From NCBI GenBank assembly GCA_017311185.1, contig JAESUZ010000771.1, forward strand, positions 1,620,001-1,684,000: DNA of 64,000 bases, in the 5' to 3' direction. Numbering within the stretch: position 1 is the stretch's first letter; each line of letters starts with the position of its first letter. The stretch comes from Proteles cristata cristata (taxonomy: Eukaryota; Chordata; Mammalia; Carnivora; Hyaenidae). Positions 25,217 to 35,949 of this stretch are shown in pieces. The translations under genes and the position numbers were made by a program. The notes beneath the pieces are model-generated. The model was not told the origin of the DNA and searched no databases. It was given only the letters and a program-made list of their open reading frames with translations.

Positions 25217-26104
25217 CTATAAAAAGAGATAAAAATTTAAGAAAATAAGATCAATTTTAGGCTACATCTGGTAAAAAACACACACACACCTAATTTTTAT
25301 GAAAATGAATACTAAACAGTTATGCCAGTTCCTTAAGATCATATTCTCAACCCTCCTGAATTCATATACAAGTCATATCCTGTTTGGTCAATTCTAGGAA
25401 GGCTCTACAAATTATTCTGAGGATCTGGAAGTCTGCATAGAATACTACAGGTCAGAAGTCTTGAAGTTTGTTCCGTATAACAATAACATGATCACTGAAG
25501 AATTTGAACTTTGGTATATTACTCTTGACAAGCTCAAAGATTTTTTTTTTTAAAGGAGACATAATTGTGAAAGAGAAAAGGAAGGAAAACAGGAATATTT
25601 TCCACAAATCCACAAATGTTTAGGAAACAAAGAACTGTATCTATAATCAAATACCAAAAAATATATGTCCTCAAATTTCTTTAAGCAAAAGTAGTAATGA
25701 AGTAAAAGTAAAGTAGAAGAAGTAATAGTGAACAAAACTGACAATGAAGTAAAGGTTAAATGCTGAAAAAGAAGTTCTCAAAGTTTCATTAGATCCCAGC
25801 AAGTCCTTACTAGAAATTAGATACCATCATTGGTGATGTCAATATATAAATGTATAAAACTTTTCATCAAATTCACTCTCATGTAAAAACAATATACCAC
25901 TTTTGTTTTCTTTGTTCTCTTAAAAATATTATTCCCTCTTTTTGACGCCCTCTATGGAGAGTCTAAAGATGTAAATAAGCATAAATTCTGTTCTATCCTT
26001 TTTTATCAAGGTTTTTTTATTGTGTAATGATGAACAGTGTTAGGAAGCTGGCAGAGTACAGAAATAAATATTCTATTTCTACTGCCCTGGTCTAGGTTTC
26101 TCTA
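25217..26104 (-). other. Intron between 6b and 7, unremarkable part
   Basis: AT-rich intron with a short (AC)n at about 25280. Nothing else recognised. Confidence 0.5.
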
Positions 26105-26310
26105 GACCAGTGGTTCTCAATTGTGGGAGATCTTGCCCCCACCAACCCTCCCCAACCAAGGAACATCTGGCAAGTCCTGGAGACATTTTTCACTGTCATA
26201 ATTTTGGGCGTGGGGGGGGGTGGCTACTGGCATCTAGTGAGCAAAGCCAGGGATGTTACTCAGCATGCAAAAATATACAGAAAAGCCCCCCACAACAAAG
26301 AATATAGTGT
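26105..26310 (+). mobile_element. Non-autonomous hAT-type element
   Basis: The order ccagtggttctcaattgtgg, ctggagacatttttcactgt, ctactggcatctagtgagc and ccccccacaacaaagaat matches a widespread mammalian MER-type DNA element, also present at 40985-41240. Exact family name uncertain. Confidence 0.55.
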
Positions 26311-26539
26311 AAAAAAAAAAAAAAAAGACAATAGTAAGAGAAACTCTGCTTTAAACATAGCACAAAATTCTTAGTTTTCAATTACCCCACTCTTAAAGGA
26401 GACTTATTGAAGTACAGCTCATTAACATATACATCACATATATGATAGAGACCCTGTGTGTGTGTCCCCAGTACATATATGTACTGAATAGCAGCTTTTC
26501 TCTAGAGCTTCCAAAGATAGGAAGAAAAAATTTCTATTC

Positions 26540-27195
26540 CAATCATGACTACAATAAAATTTCATTAATATTGTTCAGTCATTAAAAAAATGAAATCTGG
26601 GGGGCGCCTGGGTGGCTTAGTCGGTTAAGCGTCCGACTTTCGCTTAGGTCATGATCTCGCAGTTTGTGGGTTCGAGCCCGCGTCGGGCTCTGTGCTGACT
26701 GCCAGCTCAGAGCCTGGAGCCTGTTTCAGCCTGTGACTCCCTCTCTCTCTGACCCTCCCCTGCTCACGCTGTCTCTTTCTCTCTCCTAAAAATAAAATAA
26801 AAACATTAAAAAAAAAAAAAATGAAATCTGGCTATTTGCAACAACATGGATAGCTCTAAAAGGTATAATGCTAAGTGAAATAAGTCAGAGAAAGATAAAT
26901 ACCATATGATTTCACTCATGTGGAATTTAAGAAACAAAACAAATGAACAAAGACAGAAAAACAAACCAAGAAACAAACTCTTAACTAAAGCAAATGAACT
27001 GATATGTACCAGACGGGAGGGGGTTGTGGGATGGGTGAAATAGGTGAAGGGGATTAAGAGTACACTTATCACAATGAGCACTGAGTAATGTATAGAACTG
27101 CTAATGTACAGAATATTATATACATAAAACTAATATAACTGTGTGTTAACTATACTGGAATTAAACATCAGTAAATACATTTTTAAAAAATTCAT
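26540..27195 (+). mobile_element. LINE-1 3' end, split by a young SINE
   Basis: Contains caacaacatggatag and gtggaatttaagaaacaaaa, the L1 ORF2/3' UTR border, ending near 27195. Split at 26600 by a SINE with a long target duplication. Confidence 0.8.
26601..26810 (+). repeat. Young-type carnivore SINE (CTTAG subfamily) inside L1
   Basis: Head ggggcgcctgggtggcttag, with tttcgcttaggtcatgatc and ctgactgccagctcagagc. Flanked by aaaaaaatgaaatctgg on both sides. Confidence 0.95.
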
Positions 27196-27443
27196 TTTAT
27201 CAAAGCTTCAAAACATACAGATATTAGAGTAGGTAATACAAAAGAAAATGCAGAATGAGAAAGATGAGAAGTATTTATTTAAGAGAGCAGCAGGTCTTCA
27301 TTACTAATTGAAAATGGGAGGAAATCAGGAAGGAAAAAATCAAGATTGGTTTATTTCCCAGTTTTTAATCAATAATGAAAAAAGAATTGAAGGTGATGAA
27401 GAAACCAAGAAATGCTAACTCTTCTATAAGAACTAAGAAAATT

Positions 27444-27665
27444 GGGGCGCCTGGGTGGCTTGGTTGGTTGGGCGTCTGACTTTCGCTTAGGTCATGATCT
27501 CGCGGTTCGTGGGTTTGAGCCCCACGTCGGGCTCTGTGCTGACTGCCAGCTCAGAGCCTGGAGCCTGTTTCGGTCTGTGACTCCCTCTCTCTCTGACTCT
27601 CCCCTGCTCACGCTGTCTCTCTCTCTCTCTCTCTAGAAATAAATAAAACATTTAAAAAATAAAAA
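27444..27665 (+). repeat. Young-type carnivore SINE (CTTAG-related subfamily)
   Basis: Head ggggcgcctgggtggcttgg and the diagnostic ctgactgccagctc. Target duplication aagaact(a/g)agaaaat on each side. Confidence 0.95.
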
Positions 27666-27930
27666 AAAAGAACTGAGAAAATCTACAAGTCAGTCTGATT
27701 TCAGGAAAATGTCTGAGTTCTCTCGATATAGGCAAGTTGTGTTTGAGGTGATGAAAATGTTCACAAGAAAATTTCATGCGAGACAGCATATGGGACTACC
27801 TCAAGAAAAATATTAGGGTCTAAAACTACAGGTGATAACCATCACACAGAGGAAAGCATTTAAACCTTGAGAGGAAATCAGGTCCTGGTGTAAGAGGGGA
27901 AACCAACAAAACAAAAATAAATCTAAAGAT

Positions 27931-28042
27931 TAAACCTTAAATAATATTTAGTTACATGGCCAAAATAAGGAATACTTTATTGAGAGTAAACCTTAAATAA
28001 TACTTAGTTACATCGCCAAAATAAGGAATACTTATTTTTTCA
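27931..28042. repeat. Two-copy local tandem duplication, 56-bp unit
   Basis: Units at 27931-27986 and 27987-28042 share taaaccttaaataat and gccaaaataaggaatact with only a few differences. Intronic; no function inferred. Confidence 0.85.
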
Positions 28043-28756
28043 TAGAAGCTAAAAGAATGTAACATGCTGCTACCAGGAACAAGGAGAAAGACAGAAAAAA
28101 ATAATGACAGGAGGAAACCACTGGTGAGAGTCTAGATTCAGTAAAATGAAGAAAACTAACAGCCAAGCAGTGCTACTATATACATTACCCCATCCAACAT
28201 AACGATGCATGAGGTTATTACTATTCCTATTTCTTTGTAGATAAGTAGAAAGATCCTCCAAAGTCATCTGCCCAAGACACAAGGCTAACAAATAACTGAA
28301 CAAGGTTCTGACTGCAAATCTCCACACTCCTTTCATGACCCCAAGCTATGTTATACATAAGTAGATGCCCAAATAATCATTTAGAGAAATGATGGTTACG
28401 TATCAAAGTAAGGCAAACAAGTATGAATGACTCTTCTGAGACACAGATGAGAATAAGAAAGAAACCAAGGAGCCAGCAAGCCCTCTGAGAGCAAGCTGAG
28501 GCATGCAGGAAGATTACTACCTTATCTAGTTCCTGTTTCCCTAATACTGGCATCATGCAACTCCCAGATCATAGAATGGAGCTAAGAGTGAAAGATAATA
28601 CAAGGAAGATCCTCCCTGAACTGAAAAAATATACTTAAGGTTATAGCTGGGGGCAAATAAAATTTGGAATAGTGGTCAGAGGTCATCTTAGCACATCACT
28701 ATTAACTGAATATATATTTATATTTCTTTAAATATATGTTATGTGTATAAAAAGCT
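28043..28756 (-). other. Intronic stretch without recognised features
   Basis: Unique-looking intronic sequence; a minus-strand 88-codon ORF here shows no recognisable similarity and is not called. Confidence 0.5.
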
Positions 28757-28962
28757 GGGGCACCTGAGTGGCTGGGTCAGTTAAGCATCAACTCTTGATT
28801 TCAGCTCAGGTCATGATCTCATGGTTCATGGGATTGAGCCCCTTGTCAGGCTATACTGCCAGCACAGAGCCTGCTTGGGATTCTCTCTCACTTTCTCTCT
28901 CTCTGCCCCTCCCCCACTCATGTGTGCTCTCTCTCTTGCTCTAAAAATAAACAAAAAAAGCT
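28757..28962 (+). repeat. Carnivore SINE
   Basis: Head ggggcacctgagtggctggg, CT-rich stretch, tail ctaaaaataaacaaaaaaa. Flanked by aaaaagct copies. Confidence 0.9.
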
Positions 28963-29271
28963 GATTTAAGTTACATAAGTAGTACTATCAAAAAAATCAG
29001 AAACTCTAAGTTTAAAACTGATCATACTTATTTCTCATTCTTATTGATACTGACTTGGACCAATTCCCTGCAAAACCTTTACTCTTGCCAAAATAATGCA
29101 AAATCTTGGCTTTGGTTTCACTAACAAGTAGTTAAACAGGAAGACAATTTATGATATAGTGGTTACATACATAGATAAGGTCAGTTTCAAATACTAGCTC
29201 CCCTACTTGCTAAATAATCATGAACAAGTTCCTTTAAGTATCAATTGCAAAATGGGGATATTAACAATCCA

Positions 29272-29526
29272 GGGGCGCCTAGGTGGCTTAGTCAATTAAG
29301 CATCCGACTTTCGCTTAGGTCATGATCTCGCAGTTCATGGGTTCAAGTAAGCCCCGCGTCGGGCTCTGTGCTGACTGCCAGCTCAGAGCCTGGAGCCTTT
29401 TTCAGAGTCTGTATCTCCCTCTCTCTCTGACCCTCTTTCTCTGACCCTCCCTCTCTCTCTGACCCTCCCTCTCTGCTCACGCTCTCTCTCTCCTAGAAAT
29501 AAATAAAAATATTTAAAAAAAAAAAA
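29272..29526 (+). repeat. Carnivore SINE (CTTAG subfamily) with expanded CT-rich block
   Basis: Head ggggcgcctaggtggcttag. The segment tctctctctgaccctc is repeated about four times (29412-29475), lengthening the element. Target duplication (t/a)aacaatcc. Confidence 0.93.
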
Positions 29527-30733
29527 CAATCCTGATAGGACTGATCAAAGGACTAAATAAATTAATGTATATATGTAAATCTCTTAGCATAGTATTTGAG
29601 CACACATTGTTAGCTATCATTTTCTATCCCACTGTTGTTAGGCTGAAAATTAAAGAATGCCTACTTTAGAATGTTAAAGAAAATAAAATTAACCTCATGG
29701 TTCTTTATATTTCAATTTTAAATAAATTCAATAATTATAAATAAAAGGAAAAGTTTATCTCAATATCTTTGTTCATTTTCTCTATCAACTGCCTGAACCT
29801 AAAGGCCTAAAAATGACTGTGTGCCAAACTAGCAGCTTTCTAATGACATACTAATTTTATACATGGAAGAACAGGAAAAGGAGAGTAACATTAAGTATAC
29901 AATATCTACAGTATAACTAAATTTAATGACTAACAAGATACAAGAATAGATTATAAGGAAGCTGACAGTATCTGACAGAAGACGATGGGCAATGGAACCA
30001 AAGGAACATTTAAGTCAAGGGATCCAAAGATACAGGCAAAAATGAAGCCCTCTATAAAAGAAAGATTGACACGGAACTTTCTTAACACCTCAACGTTACT
30101 TTCTAGTACACACACATAATGCTAATAATGATATCGAGAGAGAAGGGAAGGAATGTGTGTATGCACAGGTATGTGACTCATTTGGAAAGAAGCAGTTAGT
30201 TCCCTTTGGGGACACTAGCTAGTGTGGACAGTAAGCACCTCAGTATCCTTCCTGAGGAAACACGGGTTCTTATAATTTTCAAAACTCCTCTGAAGAGTCA
30301 AATCTTTCAGGAGATTCTAAACAGAAATATTTAAATCTTCCTGGGTCTATTCCAATGCTTGTACACTGTAAGCAAGAATGAAAAAAATGTACAACTGACT
30401 GTATCTATGAGTGAGTCTAATCTTAACAGTGTCCCAAAGGTTCCTGCTGGCATGAACAAGCATGTCTCAATATGAAAGGCCTGGGAGCTCCAAAGGATGG
30501 CCTTTTCTAAGACACCACAGAACTCACTAATAAGGTCTACAAAATACAAACAGTTCTTTCATGCCAACCTGTAACAAATTAATGGAGCATATTCTTGTAT
30601 GTCAGATGAAGACCAGATTGTAAGCCACATGTTGGTATCCGAGGATATAAATGGGTCCTTTACGGTTATCCCCATTTTTCAACTAAAATATTCTTTCCCT
30701 ACCCCATAAGAAATGTCAAGTAGAAAAACTTAC
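29527..30733 (-). other. Intron just downstream of the candidate exon 6b donor
   Basis: Repeat-free by eye, mixed composition; about 1.2 kb without SINE or L1. No gene recognised. Confidence 0.5.
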
Positions 30734-30883
30734 ACGCTCCTGAAAATCACTCTCTTGCTTAGATGGCAGTTTTAAGACAGACTGCCAACGCAGAGAGCTG
30801 TCACAAACCTCTAGATCATGAAGCACACTTTTAAAACCTGCTAGCTCAAGGCACTCACTCATCAGGTCACCTTGGTCACATAC
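30734..30883 (-). CDS. ALMS1: Candidate ALMS1 cassette exon '6b', 50 codons
   Basis: An open 150-nt block lies 105 nt downstream of exon 6 in the same frame, phase 0 at both ends. Its acceptor is excellent (a long pyrimidine tract ending ccactgttgcccag) and its donor is CGT followed by gtaagt, identical to the consensus intron start. It encodes VCDQGDLMSECLELAGFKSV and ends KLPSKQESDFQER, with a plausible short amphipathic helix. I do not recall this peptide in the canonical human ALMS1, which passes straight from exon 6 to the PTRE of exon 7. Inclusion would insert 50 residues without disturbing the frame. The alternative is a decayed ancestral exon that still looks intact. Confidence 0.6.
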
Positions 30884-30988
30884 CTGGGCAACAGTGGAAA
30901 GTAAAAGAAAAACAAGTAACAATACCATTTCCTGAAATGATACTAAAAAGACTACATTTCCCCCAACTATCATTTTATTGTGTCTCAC
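30884..30988 (-). other. 105-nt mini-intron between exon 6 and candidate exon 6b
   Basis: Begins gtgaga, ends with a long pyrimidine tract and ttgcccag. It happens to be stop-free in frame. Because its translated content is mainly the pyrimidine tract (Val/Leu/Phe-rich), I read it as intron and not protein. Confidence 0.65.
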
Positions 30989-31107
30989 CTCTCTTTGTAG
31001 ATCAGCAACTCTTGTACTGTGTATAACAGCATTTTCATCTAGGCTACAGGATTCAGTATCATCATCCAGAGTATAGATGTCAGATTCAGCCTTCACCTGC
31101 AGCCCGT
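30989..31107 (-). CDS. ALMS1: ALMS1 exon 6
   Basis: A 119-nt exon entering in phase 1 and leaving in phase 0, with donor AGAGAG followed by gtgaga. It encodes GLQVKAESDIYTLDDDTES, then CSLDENAVIHSTRVADLQRE, corresponding to the human segment with GLQGKVESD and ERVAELQRK. The upstream acceptor AG is at 31109-31108. The frame is continuous with the exitron upstream and also stays open across the next 105 nt of intron, though that part is a typical polypyrimidine tract and is not proposed as coding. Confidence 0.92.
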
Positions 31108-32661
31108 CTACAAAACAGGAGTCATTTTGCATAACTGTATGTAGACTGAAACTAGACTTGGCTCCCATAGGCTGAGGAATTTTACCTTGGCCTACATCAG
31201 CTTTCAGCAATGTCTCTTGGCCGACTGCAATTACTGATACATTCCTGGTCACTGGTAAAATACCTTGTGACTTTGCACCACATATCATCAAGTTTGCTGA
31301 AAAGCTGCTTCCTACAGCTGTAGATGGACTTTCCATGATGTTACTAGAGTTTATATTCTTACCCAAAATATAGTTTGAGGAATCTGCAACTTCTTCAAAG
31401 CTTTGCTGCTTTAAATCTTGTAAGACCAACAAATCTGAAGTCCTTTCTTTCACTGGATGAAAAATGTTTGAAGATCCTACCTTCTCTGTATGGTCAAGAG
31501 CAGGAAAAGACTCTATCTTTCCAATGGGAAGAAATGGTTCATTGTCTAAATCACACTGAAATAAAGCTGGCTGTGCTTTGCCAATATCAACAGCCTGGGT
31601 GTGAGATTTTTCACTTAAAGAAGCAGATGACTTATGCTCTGGAATAAGAGAAAGTGGCTTAATGAACATTTCCTGAGGAACACTGGAGAGTGACTTTAAA
31701 TTAGGATGCCAATACAGGGAACTATTACCATTATCTTTTTTATGCAACAATGGTTTTGAAGCTGCCAATTCAAACACCCCAGGAGTGGACGGACAACATG
31801 GATGACTAAACTTATCAAAGAAAGAGCTTTCATCATTATAATTTAATAGGGAAAGATGTGGATTTTTTGGTTCACTTTCTTGGCTATCATTTACTAAAGA
31901 CTTACTGAAGTCAGTTTGGGTTTCATATGTGCCCTCTTTCTTGGAAGGCTCAATAGAGGCAATAACTGCCTCAAAGGCTACATTTTCAGAAGCATCAACA
32001 CTTTTTCCACTAAAAGCAGAAGTTGCCTTTTGGTTTCTTTCCCCTTGAATATACAGTTGTTCTGATGTCTCATTCAATTTGGATTTAAGAGTCTGAAGAG
32101 GACCACCAGAAACCTCCATCTTATAGGTATCTGGTCCTCTAGAGTGTATATGTATTTCTGAAACTTGTATAGAATTATCAGGAACTACAACATTCTCAAT
32201 ATACTGTATTTCTGAAGATCTGGGAGGTACCTCTGAAAATACTAAAGTACTTCTACTCTCCTTTAGTTTAAAACCTTGAGATAATTCTTTCCCCAGACCT
32301 TCTTCATTTCTTGCACACCCTTCCAAAGAATCCGTCATTTCTTTCACCTCATTCTCAGCTGGAGCCCTTAAATAAACACTCTCCAAAAAATGACTATTAG
32401 CTGTCAAGGGAAGGCCCTTTCCTCTTTTTTCCAACAGACAATGCCAGAAAAAATGAGACATTTTGTTATTAAAATGAGGAGCATCTTCATGTGGAAAAGA
32501 AACACGGTCCTTACTGATCACATATGTTTCTGGATGGTGTAAAGTTTCCTGTCTGTTCCATGGCATACATGAAAAAGGGGCACTAAAATTGTCACTTCCC
32601 TCAGGAATTTTGTTTTTATCAATTGTGTCAGATGAATCTGAATGAGAATCATGATCCTTAC
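31108..32661 (-). CDS. ALMS1: ALMS1 exitron: fully open, spliceable interval between exons 5 and 6
   Basis: This 1554-nt interval (518 codons) begins with a strong donor (gtaagg) and ends with a good acceptor (ctcctgttttgtag); both neighbours are in phase 1 and splicing would create AAC (Asn). It contains no stop in the ALMS1 frame and its length is a multiple of three. It encodes a Ser-, Lys- and Asn-rich, probably disordered polypeptide whose first 60 or so residues form a third copy of the exon 5 repeat (SSDTIDKNKIPEG, FSCMPWNRQE, PETYVISKD). The canonical human protein, as I recall it, jumps from YLT directly to GLQ, consistent with removal of this interval. The sequence alone cannot say whether it is retained, removed or alternative in this species. 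By uniform codon odds the chance of 518 stop-free codons is about 1e-11, so it has been under coding constraint until recently or still is. Confidence 0.7.
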
Positions 32662-33134
32662 TGGTTAAATATTTTTCTGACTGCTGTAAAGCTTTCTGTT
32701 TCCAATACCGCACATATGAACAAGAATCATCAAAACTGTTACTTCCTTTAGGAGTCATATATTCATCACTTGTATCAGATGAAGCTGAAACTGAAACTTG
32801 ACCTTCATCAGCTAAATTGGTTTCTGGCTCCTGAACTTCTTGTGTCTTCCATGCCATATATGAACAAAGAACATCATAACCATCAAAGTCTTTGGGGGTT
32901 TTCAGTTCATCATCTGTATCAGACGAAACCATCTCTTCTTTAGTCCCTTGTTCAGGAGGTAAAAAAGAGCGCTGAGACCCAACAGCTGTGCTACCTATAA
33001 GTGAGTGCTGAGATACACTAACACAACTGTTAACTAAATCTGAAGCTACTTCTGACGCTGCCTGGAATAAAGCTTCACTTACTTCCGACGGTCGAGAAAA
33101 CCATTCAGTATCTTCAGACTTACCAGGAATTCCC
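32662..33134 (-). CDS. ALMS1: ALMS1 exon 5
   Basis: A 473-nt exon (phase 2 in, phase 1 out). The acceptor is tatattttcag before GGGAATTCC. The donor ACCA followed by gtaagg at 32661 lies where the human protein passes from exon 5 to exon 6. It encodes GIPGKSEDTEWFSRPSEVSE, then a Ser/Val-rich stretch, then two copies of a repeat of about 43 residues. Repeat landmarks are SSDTDDELKTPK, CSYMAWK and PETNLADEG for copy 1, and SSDTSDEYMTPK, CSYVRYWK and SEKYLTSKD for copy 2. The reading frame does not stop at the donor: it runs on through the following interval (see 31108-32661), so the true exon may be much longer in some or all transcripts. Confidence 0.92.
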
Positions 33135-34101
33135 CTGAAAATATACAGTTAAAAATAAATAAATAAATAACACATTAAAAACATTTTTTAAATACTAACA
33201 TGAAAAATATAATACTGATATGACACTGCAATCAAGATTATTTGAAAAGTGTGTTGAAAAACAAAGTTCCAATTTTAAATTCCCTTGAAGTGGCTAATGA
33301 CTGAACAAGGCAAATTTCTTATAAACAGAAGATGAACTCCTATCCTATGACCCTAAAACAGTATTACCAAAAACTAGGAATATTTTTATGCTGCCAAAAA
33401 AAGATGAAATAAAAAATTCAAACTTTGCTATTTAAAATGTTTAATTTATCACCTACCATAATTTAATACGCATTTAACTTTCACTAATTCTTTTACTAGT
33501 CATGTATAGTGTTCTTAAAAACCCTTTAAGATGTGATCTATTCCTAAAACCCAACAGTAATGCATTGGTTGACTTATATACGGAACACTTTTCAAAGAAG
33601 TAATTTTAAGAGTATATATAGCAGAAGGGCAAAGGTTTTTACTGTGTAAACATGTACAGGTTTTTTTTTAACTTTTTTGAGTACAGGTGATACACATTCT
33701 TACATTAGTTTCAGATGTACAACACTTACCATGGTGAGCACTGCGTAATGAACAAAACTGTCAAACCACTATGTTGTGCACCTGAAGCTAATATAACACT
33801 GTATGTCAACTATACTTCAATAATAAAAATAAACTATGCCTGAAATGCTAGAATGCATGAAAAATTATTTTTAAATAAGCTACAGTTGCCTGGCTCATTT
33901 TTACACATACGTTACTATGCCAAATTAATACACATCATGTCTTAACCTAGGGTCTCATTACCTTAAGAGTGTGTGCTGAGAATATCTAACCCCCACCCCA
34001 AAGTCTCACCTTAGCCTGAAGTCATTTATAACAGCAACAACTTAAAACAAGGAAAGAAAGAATAGAAAGGTTACATACAAATAAAAAAGAAACCATCCTA
34101 C
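33135..34101 (-). other. ALMS1 intron 4
   Basis: A 967-nt intron. Apart from an (AATA)n-like tract near 33150-33170 and an L1 3' fragment at 33690-33840 it is unremarkable. Confidence 0.85.
33690..33840 (+). mobile_element. LINE-1 3' end fragment
   Basis: Phrases ggtgagcactgcgtaatga, tgtgcacctgaagctaata and tatacttcaataataaaaat are the terminal part of L1. Severely 5' truncated. Confidence 0.7.
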
Positions 34102-34219
34102 CTCAAAGGTGCAAAATCTAGTTCACTGTGTTGAAATAAGGAATCAGATCCAGGCTCTTGATCTTGTGTCAAACATGTCAGCAAAGGCAAATCAGGAGAA
34201 GCAAAGTTGTCTTGTATGA
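34102..34219 (-). CDS. ALMS1: ALMS1 exon 4
   Basis: A 118-nt exon entering in phase 1 and leaving in phase 2. The acceptor is aactttgtag (AG at 34221-34220) and the donor is TTGAG followed by gtagga. After the split valine it encodes IQDNFASPDLPLLTCLTQ and then DQEPGSDSLFQHSELDFAPL, completing an arginine codon (AG then G) with exon 5. The order and content match the human ALMS1 segment before exon 5. It is too short and lacks the starts needed to stand out as an ORF; it was found from splice signals and protein similarity. Confidence 0.93.
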
Positions 34220-34589
34220 CTACAAAGTTTTAAATATAAAAATGTTGTGAATGCTGAAAGTTAATTTCTTAGGTTACCCATGTAACAAAGAACCTAAATA
34301 TGCTACCATCTGGAAGTCTCTACAAGCATCAGAATGATAACACACCAACAGCAACTACCATGTATTCATAGCCTGAAAAGGTCCCAGTCTTAAAGTACAA
34401 TATTTCAATGAAAACCTTGAAGGATAGGTATTATTATCCCCATCTCACAGATGAGGAAACATAGTACAAAATTTAAGAAATATTATTTGTCCACAGTCAA
34501 ATAGCTTAAGTGTCAGAGTGAGAACTGAACCTAAAGACTCTAATTTCTTAGCAAGTGCTCCTATCCATTATGAGTGTTTCTTTCCATCT

Positions 34590-35065
34590 TAGATCAAAGT
34601 GTAGTCCACAGGTTCCTGGGCATCCCGAAAATATTCTTAGGAGGTGTCTAGAATCAAAATTATATTCAAAATAACATTAAGATGTCATTTGCCTTATTCA
34701 CTCTCATTCTCCCACAAGGGTATAGTAGAATTTTCCAGAAGCTGCATCATCTATGATATAGCAACATACTTTGAATGCAGAAGCAGATATCTGTCTTCTA
34801 CGAGGTCAAACATTACAGGGATTTTAAGTAAAACAATGTTACTCTTCTAAATAGTTATTTTCTTAAAAAAATATGTAATTTAACACATATGCAGCAATGG
34901 AGCTATTATTTTATAATGAGTTAATAAATATTTCAGAAATTTCTCAGTTTTAATTTCTAATAAGGGAAAATATCAATAAGCCACATAAACAAAAGCTCTT
35001 TGAAGTCTTCAATAATTTTAAAGTATGTAAAGGAGTCCTATGACCAAAAAGTTTGAGAACTGCTG
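34590..35065 (+). mobile_element. hAT-type DNA transposon remnant
   Basis: Starts around aaagtgtagtccacaggtt and ends cctatgaccaaaaagtttgagaactgctg. Internal phrases (gcagaagcagatat, acataaacaaaagctctttg) recur in the element at 44660-45590. A widespread mammalian hAT/Charlie-group repeat; family name uncertain. Confidence 0.6.
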
Positions 35066-35087
35066 ATTCAAAAGAAAAATAATCCTT

Positions 35088-35290
35088 GGGGCTCCTGGAT
35101 AGCTCAGCTGGTTAAGTGTCCAACTTAAAGATCTCATAGTTTGTGAGTTTGTGAGTTTGTCACTGTGCTGACAGTGCAGAGCCTGCTTTAGATTCTCTCT
35201 CTCTCTCCACCTCCCCTGCTCGCTGTCTCTCTTTCCCTCTCTCTCTCTCTCAAAATAAATAAATAAACTTAAAAACAATTTTAAAAAAAG
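35088..35290 (+). repeat. Carnivore SINE
   Basis: Head ggggctcctggatagctcag; the B-box region is degraded into a gtttgtgagttt reiteration. Tail aaataaataaataaactt. Imperfect target duplication around gaaaaataat(c/t)ctt. Confidence 0.88.
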
Positions 35291-35762
35291 GAAAAATAAT
35301 TCTTACAGATTTCTGAAGGTCAACTCAAATAACTTATTAAATATGCTTAAATATGTACAAAATAGGTATAAACTTATTTTTATAGCATTTATATAACTAT
35401 AAAAGAATAGTTTTAATAGAAATAAAACTATAAAACCAACATTTATCTAATGCATTTTATCTAATATTAATTTAACTGGATATGTGACATTTTGCTAAAA
35501 CTAAACTGTTCTTTTACTATGAATATAATACTGTTGCTACAGTATACTTTCTTGATTTCAGAATACCTATAATACCTCCCTATCATAACTGTCATACTCT
35601 TGTTTTAATCTTTGGTCTGTTTGCTTCCCACCTACACTGTCAACTTCATATCCACTTTATTCACAGCTGTATCCTCAGTGCCTACCAAAGTACTTGCTAC
35701 ACTTAATAGGCACTCAAAATAAATTTATTTACTGAATCAATTTATTAAAAAATAAGAAGCAA

Positions 35763-35920
35763 AGGCACGTGGGTGGCTCTGCCAGTTAAGCCCTTGACTC
35801 CTGAATCAGCTCAGGTCATGATCTCACAGTTCGTGAGTTCATCAGGCTTGGCACTAACAGCCATGAGCCTGCTTAGGATTCTTTCTCAGTCTCTCTCTCT
35901 CTCTCAAAATAAAAAAGTAA
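35763..35920 (+). repeat. Carnivore SINE, short and old
   Basis: Head ggcacgtgggtggctctg with several deletions; CT-rich stretch then aaaataaaaaagtaa. Confidence 0.8.
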
Positions 35921-35923
35921 ACA

Positions 35924-35949
35924 GTTTGTTGTTGTTGTTGTTGTTGTTT
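35924..35949. repeat. (TTG)n microsatellite
   Basis: About seven TTG repeats directly after the SINE tail. Confidence 0.9.

Noticed and set aside
26601..26680. SINE heads as tRNA-Lys genes
   Set aside because: They keep A- and B-box-like sequence but lack a proper acceptor stem and anticodon arm, and they continue into a SINE body and A-rich tail.
30884..30988. The 105-nt interval between exon 6 and 6b as coding sequence
   Set aside because: It is stop-free, but short, starts with gtgaga and is dominated by a pyrimidine tract ending in cag, as expected for an intron.
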